From Lachnoclostridium sp. (GTDB lineage Bacteria; Bacillota; Clostridia; Lachnospirales; Lachnospiraceae), in assembly GCA_023664665.1 (NCBI GenBank), contig JAMPEY010000023.1, positions 1 through 49,232 on the forward strand: a stretch of 49,232 bases of DNA, in the 5' to 3' direction. A model generated the notes under the pieces. It searched no databases and had not been told where the DNA came from. It worked only from the letters and a program-made list of their open reading frames with translations. A program made the position numbers and the translations under genes. Positions 41,204 through 49,229 of this stretch are shown here, piece after piece (position 1 is the first letter of the stretch; each line of letters starts with the position of its first letter).

Positions 41204-42652
41204 TTAAATCTGGTTCTTTCCTTTCTTTCGGTTTTGTTCCTCCCGCAGTGCGGTAATCTGTTCGTTTTCCACACCTTCCGTGCTGTCGGGCCAGAACAAA
41301 ACTTTCAAGGTTAGCAGCATCAGCTTCAAGTCCATCCAGACAGAATAATTTTCAATATAGGTTAAATCCAATTTCAACTTGTCATAGGGCGAAGTATTGT
41401 ATTTCCCGTATACCTGTGCAAATCCCGCAAGTCCCGCTTTCACCTTCATCCGATAAACAAACTCCGGCATAATTTCCACATATTGGGCGATGATTTCCGG
41501 GCGTTCCGGTCTGGGACCGATAAAAGACATGTCCCCTTTTAAAATATTAAAAAGCTGGGGCAGTTCGTCAATACGGCATTTTCGGATAAATCTGCCTATG
41601 GGCGTAATACGGTCGTCATTCTTCTGCGCCAACCTTGCTACGCCGTCTCTCTCCGCATCCGTCCTCATGCTCCGGAACTTCAGAATATGAAATTCCCTTT
41701 GATGGATGGTACAACGTATCTGCTTGTACAAAACAGGACCTCCGTCATAAAGCTTTATCACAAGGGCAGTCAAAAGCATAATAGGGGAGGTCAACAGTAA
41801 AAGCAGCGCGGAACACACAATATCAATCGTTCGCTTGATAAATCTCTGTTCCATGGTTAAACAATATTCCCTTGTCAAAAGCAGGGGCGTATCAAAAACC
41901 CTAAGTTCCTCCGCTCCCATTAAAATGACATCTGTTATTTTAGGCATGATATAAACGCGGATCCTGTTGGTATAACAGAACTTTAACAGCTGGTTCCTGT
42001 CCTCCACGGAAATATCCCACAACACAACTGCATTGCATCTGTCCGCCTCATAGTCCTCCATAATCTGATGGCACAGACTTGGCACTCCTGCCTCTATGCA
42101 GACGCTCTTTGTGACCCTGTATTTGTCCTTACGGCTTTCAAATTTACTGCAGATTTCCTGCACCGGTCTGTCTCCATGAATCAGCAAAAGCTTTCTCGGA
42201 GGAAAAATGGAGCGGTACAGTTTATTGGCAAAATTAATATAAAGAAAGATGATTACGCTCTGCTCCAGCATCATCATAATAAATACCTTCGGCACAAAAA
42301 GCTGAAATGCCATGACGGAAAGCTCCGCATAAATCAGGATATTTGCCATCAGGGTAGCAAACACCTGCGAAAAAATAACCTCTGCGTTCTTTAGGTATCC
42401 CAGCCGCATTCCTCCGTACATATTAGAAAAAAAGAACAAAATAACGCCATAAATGGCAATTTCCAGAAGGTGTCCCTTAAACCAGAAGGCATCCGCCAGA
42501 CCTTCCACCAGACTATATTGAAAATGATATAACCAATGATAGGCAAAAACAGCAATCTCCAGCCCGATACATCCCATTACGAGAGTCAGATTAATCAGGC
42601 GTTTAAAAGATTCCATCTTTTGCAGTTTATTTCTGTTAGTACCGTTTTTCAA
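41204..42652 (-). CDS. Polyprenyl glycosylphosphotransferase (WbaP/EpsL-like, initiating enzyme)
   Basis: The 482-residue protein has four N-terminal membrane helices (about 20-145), a soluble central domain, and a C-terminal catalytic domain (about 280-475). That domain has KRTIDIVCSALLLLLTSPIM, YKQIRCTIHQREFHILKFRS, the Asp-Glu pair in CRIDELPQLFNILKGDMSFIGPRPERPE, and GKYNTSPYDKLKLDLTYIENYS. These enzymes move a sugar-1-phosphate onto undecaprenyl phosphate to start the repeat unit. TTG at 42652 is the likely start: GGAGG lies 9 nt upstream, and the next Met is 12 codons in. It has its own promoter, so it may begin a major transcript. Confidence 0.94.
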   Translation of the reverse strand: MKNGTNRNKLQKMESFKRLINLTLVMGCIGLEIAVFAYHWLYHFQYSLVEGLADAFWFKGHLLEIAIYGVILFFFSNMYGGMRLGYLKNAEVIFSQVFATLMANILIYAELSVMAFQLFVPKVFIMMMLEQSVIIFLYINFANKLYRSIFPPRKLLLIHGDRPVQEICSKFESRKDKYRVTKSVCIEAGVPSLCHQIMEDYEADRCNAVVLWDISVEDRNQLLKFCYTNRIRVYIMPKITDVILMGAEELRVFDTPLLLTREYCLTMEQRFIKRTIDIVCSALLLLLTSPIMLLTALVIKLYDGGPVLYKQIRCTIHQREFHILKFRSMRTDAERDGVARLAQKNDDRITPIGRFIRKCRIDELPQLFNILKGDMSFIGPRPERPEIIAQYVEIMPEFVYRMKVKAGLAGFAQVYGKYNTSPYDKLKLDLTYIENYSVWMDLKLMLLTLKVLFWPDSTEGVENEQITALREEQNRKKGKNQI

Positions 42653-42699
42653 AGTAAAATTCCTCCGTACTGCATCGGGAAAAATGACTATTATATTTC

Positions 42700-42728
42700 A
42701 TTATACCATTAATACCAGGTTTTGACAA
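42700..42728 (-). promoter_or_regulatory. Promoter of the initiating glycosylphosphotransferase gene
   Basis: TTGTCA, 17 nt and TATAAT, with TG one base before the -10. The extended -10 TGGTATAAT is identical to those in the 169-bp repeats. It lies 48 bp before the TTG start and overlaps the end of the upstream GT2 gene. Confidence 0.75.
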
Positions 42729-42730
42729 TG

Positions 42731-43489
42731 TCAGACCCTTCTTTTCACTGCCCGCACTGCCCAAAAGCAGAAATGATAAGCGCTGTTTAAGATTCCCATG
42801 CCTTCCGCCTTTCGGTAAAGTCCCCATATCCTGCGCACTGCCTCCAGTTTATTGGAAGACAGACTTGTGCCTGCCCTCCGGTATTTTACCAGATTCTCAT
42901 CCAACCCCCACGCGGTGTACCCGTTTCTCAAAATCCGCCACCACAGAGCGGTGTCTTCGCTTTTCATCACGGGCATCTCAAGCATTTCCTTCTGTATTTT
43001 TTCCGTATCAAACATTACCGTGCTGGTAAAAATCGTAGTGTTTTTCAACGCCTCCTTATAGTTCAGGCGCTCCGGAACCCTTACCACCTTTCCCGTACCG
43101 TTTCCGTACTGGTCCGCAAACTCATAGCCCGTAAACACAAAAGCTGCCTCTTTCTCTTTCAGATAAGTAAGTTCCCTCTCCAATTTTTCGGGCGTCCACA
43201 AATCATCCGCATCCAGATACGCAATATATCTTCCTTTTGCCTCCTTAAGTCCCCGGTTACGAGCTCTTGCCGCTCCCATATTAGATGTCTGGCAAAGCAG
43301 CCGGATTCGGGAATCCCCCTTGTTCCTTGCATAATTCTCGATTATTTTTGCACAGTTATCGCCGCCGCAGTCTTCCACTAACAAAAGTTCCCAATTCTCA
43401 TAGGTCTGAGCGCATACACAATCCATAGTTTCCACAATATAATTTTCCACCTGATAGACCGGCACAATAATGCTGATCAGCTCTTCCAT
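42731..43489 (-). CDS. Family 2 glycosyltransferase
   Basis: The 252-residue enzyme begins ISIIVPVYQVENYIVETMDC and has LLVEDCGGDNC, MGAARARNRGLKEAKGRYI and the DXD site AYLDADDLWTPEKLERE. MKSEDTALWWRILRNGY contains the ED pair typical of this clade of capsular glycosyltransferases. No membrane anchor is evident. The start at 43489 follows GGAGGG by 6 nt; longer frames overlap the upstream gene. Sugar and linkage are unknown. Confidence 0.92.
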   Translation of the reverse strand: MEELISIIVPVYQVENYIVETMDCVCAQTYENWELLLVEDCGGDNCAKIIENYARNKGDSRIRLLCQTSNMGAARARNRGLKEAKGRYIAYLDADDLWTPEKLERELTYLKEKEAAFVFTGYEFADQYGNGTGKVVRVPERLNYKEALKNTTIFTSTVMFDTEKIQKEMLEMPVMKSEDTALWWRILRNGYTAWGLDENLVKYRRAGTSLSSNKLEAVRRIWGLYRKAEGMGILNSAYHFCFWAVRAVKRRV

Positions 43490-43529
43490 ACGAATCCCTC
43501 CCTGCTTTCGGACAGGCTTTTTCTTATTC

Positions 43530-44471
43530 CTAAACAGAAAACAAATAGTACCCTTCCGCCTCTTGCGCCACAGCTCCAAGCATCTGCTCCACTTTTTCCA
43601 GCGCTTCCTCCGGTATTCCCTCCGGGAGAATCACAATATTCACTCCTGCGTCCAAGGCATTTTGCAGGCACTCCCTGCTTTTTTTCTCCCACGCTTCGTC
43701 CAGAGGCTCCGCTTCCCTCCACGGTTTATCCGCCCTGTCTTCCATTTCACACATCCATTGATACATACTCCGAACCGGGGCATCATAATCTTCATAAGTA
43801 TAGACATTTAACGCGGAATCCCACATATTTCTGCCATAGACAAGCCGGATGCCGCCCGAATACATTCTGGCGGACTCCATCACTTCCGAGGGGGCAAAAA
43901 TATAAGGGGAATCTTGCGCGGAAACTGGGGAATCCATAACCGTTTCCAGTATGGCATCCACTTGCATCTGCTGTGCCTGAAACTGTTCCTTAGTCTGTAC
44001 GGAGTCTTTTTCCATACCCTTTCGTCCCTGCAGCCACTGTTCTTCGCCCAGGCTCCCACTCAAAAACAAAAGCAGAATACAAAATCCCGTCAAAAATGCG
44101 GATCCCATGGCTGCCTTCAGACGCAATGAGTTTCTCGCCCACCTTTTATATTCCGTCCTATAGTTTTCCCAGATTGCAAAAAGAAAAACCGTACCGCCAA
44201 AAGCAATCATCAGGGTAACCGGCACTGCCGCCCATATCCATTGGTACTCATAAAAGCCCGTCTGATAACGCATCAGCACCGCCGCCGTAAAAGGACAAAT
44301 GCATAACACCGCCAAACATACCGTATAGAAAACAAGCTGCTTTTCCAATCCTGATTTCAAATAATTTCCCAATACAAGAAACAGCAGTACCGCCAAAAGC
44401 AGCGCAGCTAATTTTCCGTTATCGATATATTGCTGCCATCCCATCCATGCGCTTTTACATGCTTCCGCCAT
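43530..44471 (-). CDS. Membrane protein, C-terminal half of a DUF6077-like pair (putative)
   Basis: The 313-residue protein has four membrane helices (about 18-155) and a soluble outward domain (about 165-313). That domain holds ARMYSGGIRLVYGRNMW and ALDAGVNIVILPEG, a pattern I associate with the end of DUF6077 membrane proteins in Lachnospiraceae. The ATG at 44471 follows GGAAAGGG by 7 nt. It lies 75 bp after the gene for another membrane protein that resembles the first half of the same family, so the two may form one functional unit. The family call is tentative and the function unknown. Confidence 0.6.
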   Translation of the reverse strand: MAEACKSAWMGWQQYIDNGKLAALLLAVLLFLVLGNYLKSGLEKQLVFYTVCLAVLCICPFTAAVLMRYQTGFYEYQWIWAAVPVTLMIAFGGTVFLFAIWENYRTEYKRWARNSLRLKAAMGSAFLTGFCILLLFLSGSLGEEQWLQGRKGMEKDSVQTKEQFQAQQMQVDAILETVMDSPVSAQDSPYIFAPSEVMESARMYSGGIRLVYGRNMWDSALNVYTYEDYDAPVRSMYQWMCEMEDRADKPWREAEPLDEAWEKKSRECLQNALDAGVNIVILPEGIPEEALEKVEQMLGAVAQEAEGYYLFSV

Positions 44472-44546
44472 AAAAAATCCCTTTCCAAACCTGACGCACC
44501 TGTCATAATTTTCATGCTGCTTCCACTATTGACTCCCACAATATTT

Positions 44547-45560
44547 TTATTTTTGCACGGCTTCCAGCCCGCTGGTCCGGTTTTTCCTTTTCGTAAACCG
44601 GCACATCGCAAAATCTACCGCCCACATTCCTGCGGCCACAAACAGGCATACGCCCATACCGTACAGAGTCCATACCACACACAGCTCCGCCGCAATACAC
44701 AAAACCACTAATCTCTTTTTCTTTCGCAGCATCAAAGAAAATGTGTAGGGAATCAGCACCATGCTTCGCAGGGCCGTCCCTCTGAATCCGCTGTGCAGGA
44801 TATTAAAACCGTCCATGCCGTAAAGATAATCTCCCGCCCACATTAACAGGATAACCATAATCAAAAAACAAGCCTGCTTTTCTTTGGATTTTGGAAAAAG
44901 AATGCCTCCCAATTGAAAATATACCAGATACCCACATATGAGCACGAAAGCCGGCATGATATGCCAAAGCACCTGACGGGCGTCCTGACGAAATAACCGG
45001 CATAAGCTTCCGTACAAAGTCGGCAGTCCCAGAATCTTAATGCGCAGAGGCATATCCGCCTGAAGCTCTGCTCCCGTCAAAGGATTTACCCGATAAATTT
45101 TGTCCGTGGCCAGAAAGCTGTTCACTGTCTCCAAGGTAATATCCCCTGCCACATATATTTCCGTTTCCATAAAAATCGGAATCACCTGTAATAAAATCAG
45201 GATTACCGCCAGTGCTGTCAGTATTTGGCAGATAAGAGAAGTTTCCTTATTCTGCCGAAATCCCCGCTTATTGAAAGCATGGCGGGAAAAAGTATCCCAC
45301 AACAACAAAGCCCCGCCAAGCATCCCCGCTATACCGGCGGCAGCTCCGAAAAATCCTGCGCATGCAGAAAAAGACCATCCCAAAAATAAGCCCGCTAAAT
45401 GTGCCGCCTCGGCAAGACCGATGCAAACCATACATCCTGTTATCAAGGCGTCTGTCCGCCCAAATCCGTAATCTTTTATTTTTCCGTAAAAACAGCTTAA
45501 AATTACCCTCCCCGCCAGCAGAGGAATGAGAAACAGTAAAAGTCCCATCAGATAAGTCAT
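44547..45560 (-). CDS. Polytopic membrane protein, N-terminal half of a DUF6077-like pair (putative)
   Basis: The 337-residue protein has about nine membrane helices. The outward loop YVAGDITLETVNSFLATDKIYRVNPLTGAEL resembles DUF6077 proteins, where a similar loop is followed by a helix pair and FNILHSGFRGTALRSMVL. It is the first gene of the minus-strand polysaccharide locus. Its start at 45560 follows AAAGGG by 7 nt, 31 bp from the right copy of the 169-bp repeat, whose extended -10 elements read toward it. Possible role in glycan transfer or export; unproven. Confidence 0.6.
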   Translation of the reverse strand: MTYLMGLLLFLIPLLAGRVILSCFYGKIKDYGFGRTDALITGCMVCIGLAEAAHLAGLFLGWSFSACAGFFGAAAGIAGMLGGALLLWDTFSRHAFNKRGFRQNKETSLICQILTALAVILILLQVIPIFMETEIYVAGDITLETVNSFLATDKIYRVNPLTGAELQADMPLRIKILGLPTLYGSLCRLFRQDARQVLWHIMPAFVLICGYLVYFQLGGILFPKSKEKQACFLIMVILLMWAGDYLYGMDGFNILHSGFRGTALRSMVLIPYTFSLMLRKKKRLVVLCIAAELCVVWTLYGMGVCLFVAAGMWAVDFAMCRFTKRKNRTSGLEAVQK

Positions 45561-45590
45561 ACGGATACCCTTTCATTGTACCACAAGCGC

Positions 45591-45759
45591 AGCAAAATCA
45601 TTATACCATGAGCGCAGAAAATCAAGCGGCTGCGAAGCAGACATTTGATTTTCAAGCCATGGCTCCGTATAATGCCTCACAAAGCGTTTCCATGCTTTGT
45701 GAGGGCAAGGCAGCGCAAGCTGACTTGGATTCTGCGCCAGCAGAATCATTATACCATAA
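45591..45759 (-). repeat. 169-bp structured repeat, right copy (inverted partner at 17374-17542)
   Basis: Read on the minus strand this equals the left copy apart from 7 substitutions. The 11-bp stem CCTCACAAAGC/GCTTTGTGAGG and the other internal stems are intact. The two TGGTATAAT elements read toward the first gene of the minus-strand locus at 45560. Most differences fall in loops or stem tips, suggesting the folded form is kept. Confidence 0.95.
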
Positions 45760-45810
45760 TTTCCATTTTTATACAATCATGAGAATCCCGCGGTTTACGG
45801 CATACAATAC

Positions 45811-45856
45811 AAAGGACTGCCGCATTATGTATAATACTATAATGCAGCAGTCCTTT
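45811..45856. terminator. Terminator downstream of the Spo0A-domain gene
   Basis: AAAGGACTGCCGCATTAT and ATAATGCAGCAGTCCTTT form an 18-bp stem with one mismatch, around a 10-nt loop. On the minus strand the ascending arm ends in CCTTTG. It is well placed to end the transcript of the Spo0A-domain gene and to shield the neighbouring polysaccharide locus. Confidence 0.75.
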
Positions 45857-45926
45857 GGTCAGTCTGTAGCAAAGAACCTTATCATTTACAATAATTCCCA
45901 AATTACCTTTTAAAGAGATTTAAAAT

Positions 45927-46304
45927 TTACATAGATTTATAATCCAATCGAATTTTGTCTGCAATTCTTGCAATGTATTCACTGTTGGTAGGCCTTGGCT
46001 TTCCGGATGCCGCGGAATAACCGAACATTTCCTCAAAGGTATCCGTATTTCCCCTTGTCCAGGACACTTCGATGGCATTGCGGATAGCCCTCTCTACCTT
46101 TTGATCCGTCGTCTTAAAATGCCTTGCCACCTCCGGATATAAGAGCTTTGTCACACTGCTCGCCACCTCCATATCCCTTCCGGTAATTAAGATGGCATCC
46201 CTTAGATAATGATACCCTCTTAAGTGTGCGGGCACTCCTATATCCAGCATAATCTCAGTGATATACTTCTCTAATTCATAATCCTTTACAGCAGCAATAT
46301 CCAT
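45927..46304 (-). CDS. Stand-alone Spo0A C-terminal DNA-binding domain protein
   Basis: The 125-residue protein aligns along its whole length with the effector domain of sporulation regulator Spo0A. It carries TEIMLDIGVPAHLRGYHYLRDAI, SSVTKLLYPEVARHF, VERAIRNAIEVSWTRGN and KPRPTNSEYIARIADKIRLDYK. The recognition-helix area is well kept, so DNA binding to 0A-box-like sites is plausible. The phosphoacceptor receiver domain is completely absent, and no remnant of it is seen upstream, so phosphorelay control is lost. AAAGGGG lies 7 nt before the ATG. It could be a constitutive competitor or partner of full-length Spo0A (inference). Confidence 0.93.
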   Translation of the reverse strand: MDIAAVKDYELEKYITEIMLDIGVPAHLRGYHYLRDAILITGRDMEVASSVTKLLYPEVARHFKTTDQKVERAIRNAIEVSWTRGNTDTFEEMFGYSAASGKPRPTNSEYIARIADKIRLDYKSM

Positions 46305-46433
46305 TCAACATCCCCTTTCAACTGTAGCGCCTGCCCCTTACTGCGACTAACGCGATAATTCTAACACATATGTCATAATTTGTATAGAGTTTGAGCCGTT
46401 AAGAAGATGCAAAAAATTACATGCGATATTTTA

Positions 46434-47363
46434 TTACTCCTCCTCTTTCACCAGATAAATTGGCCGTCTTTTTACTTCCATATAAGTGCTGGCAAGATAT
46501 TGTCCCAAAATACCGGTACAAAAAAACTGTACGCCGCTGGTCAACAAAATAATACATACAAGGGACGGCCAGCCCGATACGGGATCTCCAAAAATCAGCT
46601 TGCGCACGATAATAAAAAGAATCATTACAAATGCCAAAATGCAGAAAAATACTCCCATCAGAGATGCAAGCTGAAGCGGCGCAGTGGAAAAAGCAATAAT
46701 TCCTTCAAAGGAATACATCAGCAGTTTCCAGAAATTCCATTTTGTTTCTCCCCGTGCCCTCTCTACATTCTCATATTCCAGCCATTTCGTCTGAAAGCCC
46801 ACCCAGCCGAAAATTCCTTTTGTAAAGCGGTTGTACTCTTTCATGGAAAGGATGGCGTCCACCATTTGTCTGGTCATCAGCCTGTAATCTCTTGCGCCGT
46901 CCATCATTTCCGTTTTTGATATCTTTTTCATCAGACGGTAAAACATTCTGGCAAAAAAGCTGCGAATGGGCGGTTCGCCTTTTCTGTTCACCCGTCTTGT
47001 CGCCACCGAATCGTAGCCCTGCTCCAGATAGGAAAACATTTCCGGCAAAAGCGAGGGCGGATCCTGCAAATCCACATCCATAATGACCATATAGTCGCCC
47101 TTTGCCTTCTCAAGCCCGGCAAACATGGCTGCTTCTTTCCCAAAGTTTCGGGAAAATTTCACATAATGTACGCGTTCGTCCTTTTCCCTAAGCTTCTTTA
47201 TCTCCGCAACGGTACCGTCTTTAGAACCGTCATCAATATAAAGCAGTTCTAATTCGACTCCTTTGTTATATAAAACAGGAGCGCTTTTCATCAGTTCCTC
47301 ATAAAAAGGCGCGATATTTTCTTCTTCGTTATAACAGGGCACGATAACACTCAATAAACTCAT
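46434..47363 (-). CDS. Polyprenyl-phosphate family 2 glycosyltransferase (GtrB/YkoT type)
   Basis: The 309-residue protein begins LSVIVPCYNEEENIAPFYEE, has LYIDDGSKDGT, and the classic metal and acceptor motif IMDVDLQDPPSLLPEM. The SRNFGKEAAMFAGLEKAKG and RARGETKWNFWKL motifs are standard for the GtrB family. Two C-terminal membrane helices span about 228-285. The start at 47363 is chosen because GGAGG lies 5 nt before it. Such enzymes load undecaprenyl phosphate with glucose or a related sugar for GT-C or GtrC-like transferases, of which several candidates lie in the window. Its own partner is not adjacent. Confidence 0.95.
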   Translation of the reverse strand: MSLLSVIVPCYNEEENIAPFYEELMKSAPVLYNKGVELELLYIDDGSKDGTVAEIKKLREKDERVHYVKFSRNFGKEAAMFAGLEKAKGDYMVIMDVDLQDPPSLLPEMFSYLEQGYDSVATRRVNRKGEPPIRSFFARMFYRLMKKISKTEMMDGARDYRLMTRQMVDAILSMKEYNRFTKGIFGWVGFQTKWLEYENVERARGETKWNFWKLLMYSFEGIIAFSTAPLQLASLMGVFFCILAFVMILFIIVRKLIFGDPVSGWPSLVCIILLTSGVQFFCTGILGQYLASTYMEVKRRPIYLVKEEE

Positions 47364-47528
47364 CATTTCCTCCACCAAAGTACCTTACTGCAAAAAGTAT
47401 ACTACGATTCACCACTCTTCCGCAAGGACAACTGTTAAAAAATTCATCTCACATTTGGCAACTGCCGCATAGACTTTTTTGTCGTTTTGGATTATACTGA
47501 TAGTATGTGTTGAACAAAGGAGTAGATT

Positions 47529-47987
47529 ATGTCTTTTTTTCAAGATCTTTTAAACAATCGTATTTTTTTGGCCGCCGCAGCCGGCTGGTTGGTGGCGCAG
47601 ATTCTAAAAACTATTATACATACCTTTTTCTCCGGAAAATTTGTGGCGGAGCGCCTTGTAGGCAGCGGAGGCATGCCCAGCAGCCATTCTTCTACGGTCT
47701 GTGCCATGGCAACTGCCGCTTATTACGAATACGGGGCTGCGGGCTTTGAATTTGCCATTGCTTTAATCTTTGCCATTATTGTTATGTATGACGCCATGGG
47801 GGTCAGAAGGGAGACAGGCATTCAGGCAAAGCTTTTAAACGACATTCTGGAGGTGTTTGAATCCATGGGACGCAGTGAAGTTTCCGCCCATGACAAGTTG
47901 AAGGAATTTGTGGGACATACTCCCCTGCAGGTTCTCATGGGTGCTCTGTTAGGCATCTTCATTTCCGTCATAATGTATCAGTTCTAG
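47529..47987 (+). CDS. YuiD-like membrane protein (divergent PAP2/DUF212)
   Basis: The 152-residue protein has four membrane helices and the family signatures SGGMPSSHSSTVCAMATA, YDAMGVRRETGIQAKLLNDI and GHTPLQVLMGALLG. These correspond to the divergent PAP2/DUF212 family that includes Bacillus YuiD. The conserved His/Ser/Arg residues suggest a phosphatase-like site, possibly acting on lipid phosphates, but activity is not established. AAAGGAG lies about 7 nt before the ATG. It is followed by the DUF3048 lipoprotein gene, 20 bp away, so they are probably co-transcribed. Confidence 0.93.
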   Translation: MSFFQDLLNNRIFLAAAAGWLVAQILKTIIHTFFSGKFVAERLVGSGGMPSSHSSTVCAMATAAYYEYGAAGFEFAIALIFAIIVMYDAMGVRRETGIQAKLLNDILEVFESMGRSEVSAHDKLKEFVGHTPLQVLMGALLGIFISVIMYQF

Positions 47988-48007
47988 AAAGGTTACGGCT
48001 TACAGCT

Positions 48008-49147
48008 ATGAAGAAGTATATTACAGGATTTCTGCTGGCAGTTTTTATGGTAATGACAATGACTGCCTGCAGCGGGAAGGATGACTACGATAATCCTATC
48101 CTTCCCGATTATGCTACCAATTCCACCCAGTCGGGGTTCGCGTCGGAAACCGACCCCTCCGGCAGTATAGACGACCCGCCGCCCAGAGAGGGTATGGTGC
48201 GCAGCCGTCTCACCAATGAATGGGTTGAGCAGCAGACCGCCGCCGTCAGACCGGTTGCGGTGATGATTCCCAACGAGAAAAACGCCCTTCCGCAATACAG
48301 TCTCTCTTCCGCTTCCATTTTGTATGAAGCCAATGTAGAAGGTCAAATGACAAGACTTATGGGAATTTACGAAGACTGGCAGTCTTTAGATAAAATCGGC
48401 AATATCCGCAGTCTCCGTTCTTATTATATGTATTGGGCTTTTGAATGGGACGCCATTATCGTTCATGTTGGGGGACCTTTCTTTATTGACGAACTTCTTG
48501 CCCTGCCTGACACAAATAATGTGGACGAGACCAGCAGCCCTGACAGGAACGCCTTTTATCGGGATCCCGACCGGTCAATTCCCCATAACGCTTACACTAC
48601 AGGTTCCATGATATTAAATATTGTCCGCCGTAAGAATTATAGTCTGGAATATCGGGACCTTGCCGATGAACAGCATTATCTTTTTGCGCCCGAGAGCTCT
48701 CCGAATACCTTGGAACAATATGGGGAAAATGCACAAAATATTTCCTATATCGATATGTCCGGCTGCTATCCGCTGACCCGGTGCTATTTTGAATATGATG
48801 AGTCGGACGGCTTGTATTACCGTTCCCAACATATATCCGGAGATACCGACGGTCCCCATATGGATGCCGCCACCGGAGAACAACTGTCTTTTAAAAATAT
48901 TTTGATTCAATATGTCAAATGTGAAGAGTTAGACTTTAAGGAAGGTTATCTGAATTTTCAATGTCTGGATGCCGATATGGATGGCTGGTATTTTACCAAC
49001 GGTAAATGCATCCATGTGACATGGGAGAAAAATTCCGCCTATGGCGCCACCCGGTATTATGACGACAATGGGGAAGAGATTCTGCTAAACACCGGGAAAA
49101 CGATGGTATGCATTGTACGGGATGGGGATAACTTCTCCTATTGGTAA
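48008..49147 (+). CDS. DUF3048 (YerB-like) lipoprotein
   Basis: The 379-residue protein has a lipoprotein signal ending MTACSG, with Cys21 as the lipidation site, and a low-complexity linker. It then has two DUF3048 domains: VRPVAVMIPNEKNALPQYSLSSASILYEA and GNIRSLRSYYMYWAFEWDAI in the first, and KNILIQYVKCEE...TWEKNSAYGATRYYDDNGEEI in the second. TRLMGIY and NTGKTMVCIVRDG are also typical of YerB. It is anchored to the outer face of the membrane. The role of YerB-like proteins is not well defined. The ribosome-binding site is poor, so it may depend on coupling to the YuiD-like gene. Confidence 0.95.
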   Translation: MKKYITGFLLAVFMVMTMTACSGKDDYDNPILPDYATNSTQSGFASETDPSGSIDDPPPREGMVRSRLTNEWVEQQTAAVRPVAVMIPNEKNALPQYSLSSASILYEANVEGQMTRLMGIYEDWQSLDKIGNIRSLRSYYMYWAFEWDAIIVHVGGPFFIDELLALPDTNNVDETSSPDRNAFYRDPDRSIPHNAYTTGSMILNIVRRKNYSLEYRDLADEQHYLFAPESSPNTLEQYGENAQNISYIDMSGCYPLTRCYFEYDESDGLYYRSQHISGDTDGPHMDAATGEQLSFKNILIQYVKCEELDFKEGYLNFQCLDADMDGWYFTNGKCIHVTWEKNSAYGATRYYDDNGEEILLNTGKTMVCIVRDGDNFSYW

Positions 49148-49148
49148 A

Positions 49149-49202
49149 GAATGAAGATTTTCTAAGACCGAAAATACTCGGTCTAAGAAAATCTAATCAT
49201 TC
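49149..49202 (+). terminator. Terminator of the YuiD-DUF3048 transcript
   Basis: A long imperfect inverted repeat pairs AGATTTTCTAAGACCGA with TCGGTCTAAGAAAATCT (one mismatch), with an outer GAATGA/TCATTC pair. It begins just after the DUF3048 stop codon. The stem is longer than a usual terminator and lacks a following T-run. Confidence 0.6.
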
Positions 49203-49205
49203 TTC

Positions 49206-49229
49206 GAAAAATCGCCGGGGCGATTTTTC
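49206..49229 (+). terminator. Second hairpin at the window edge
   Basis: GAAAAATCGCC and GGCGATTTTTC pair perfectly with a 2-nt loop, giving five Ts in the descending arm on both strands. Together with the preceding hairpin it forms a double terminator-like structure. Sequence beyond the window is needed to see whether it belongs to a convergent gene. Confidence 0.55.

Noticed and set aside
17374..45759. The 169-bp repeats as ends of a transposon
   Set aside because: No transposase or recombinase is found between or next to them, and no target-site duplication is apparent; treated as a structured repeat instead.
47470..47490. Spo0A box upstream of the YuiD-like gene
   Set aside because: TTTTTGTCGTTTTGG resembles only part of the 0A-box consensus; too weak to list.
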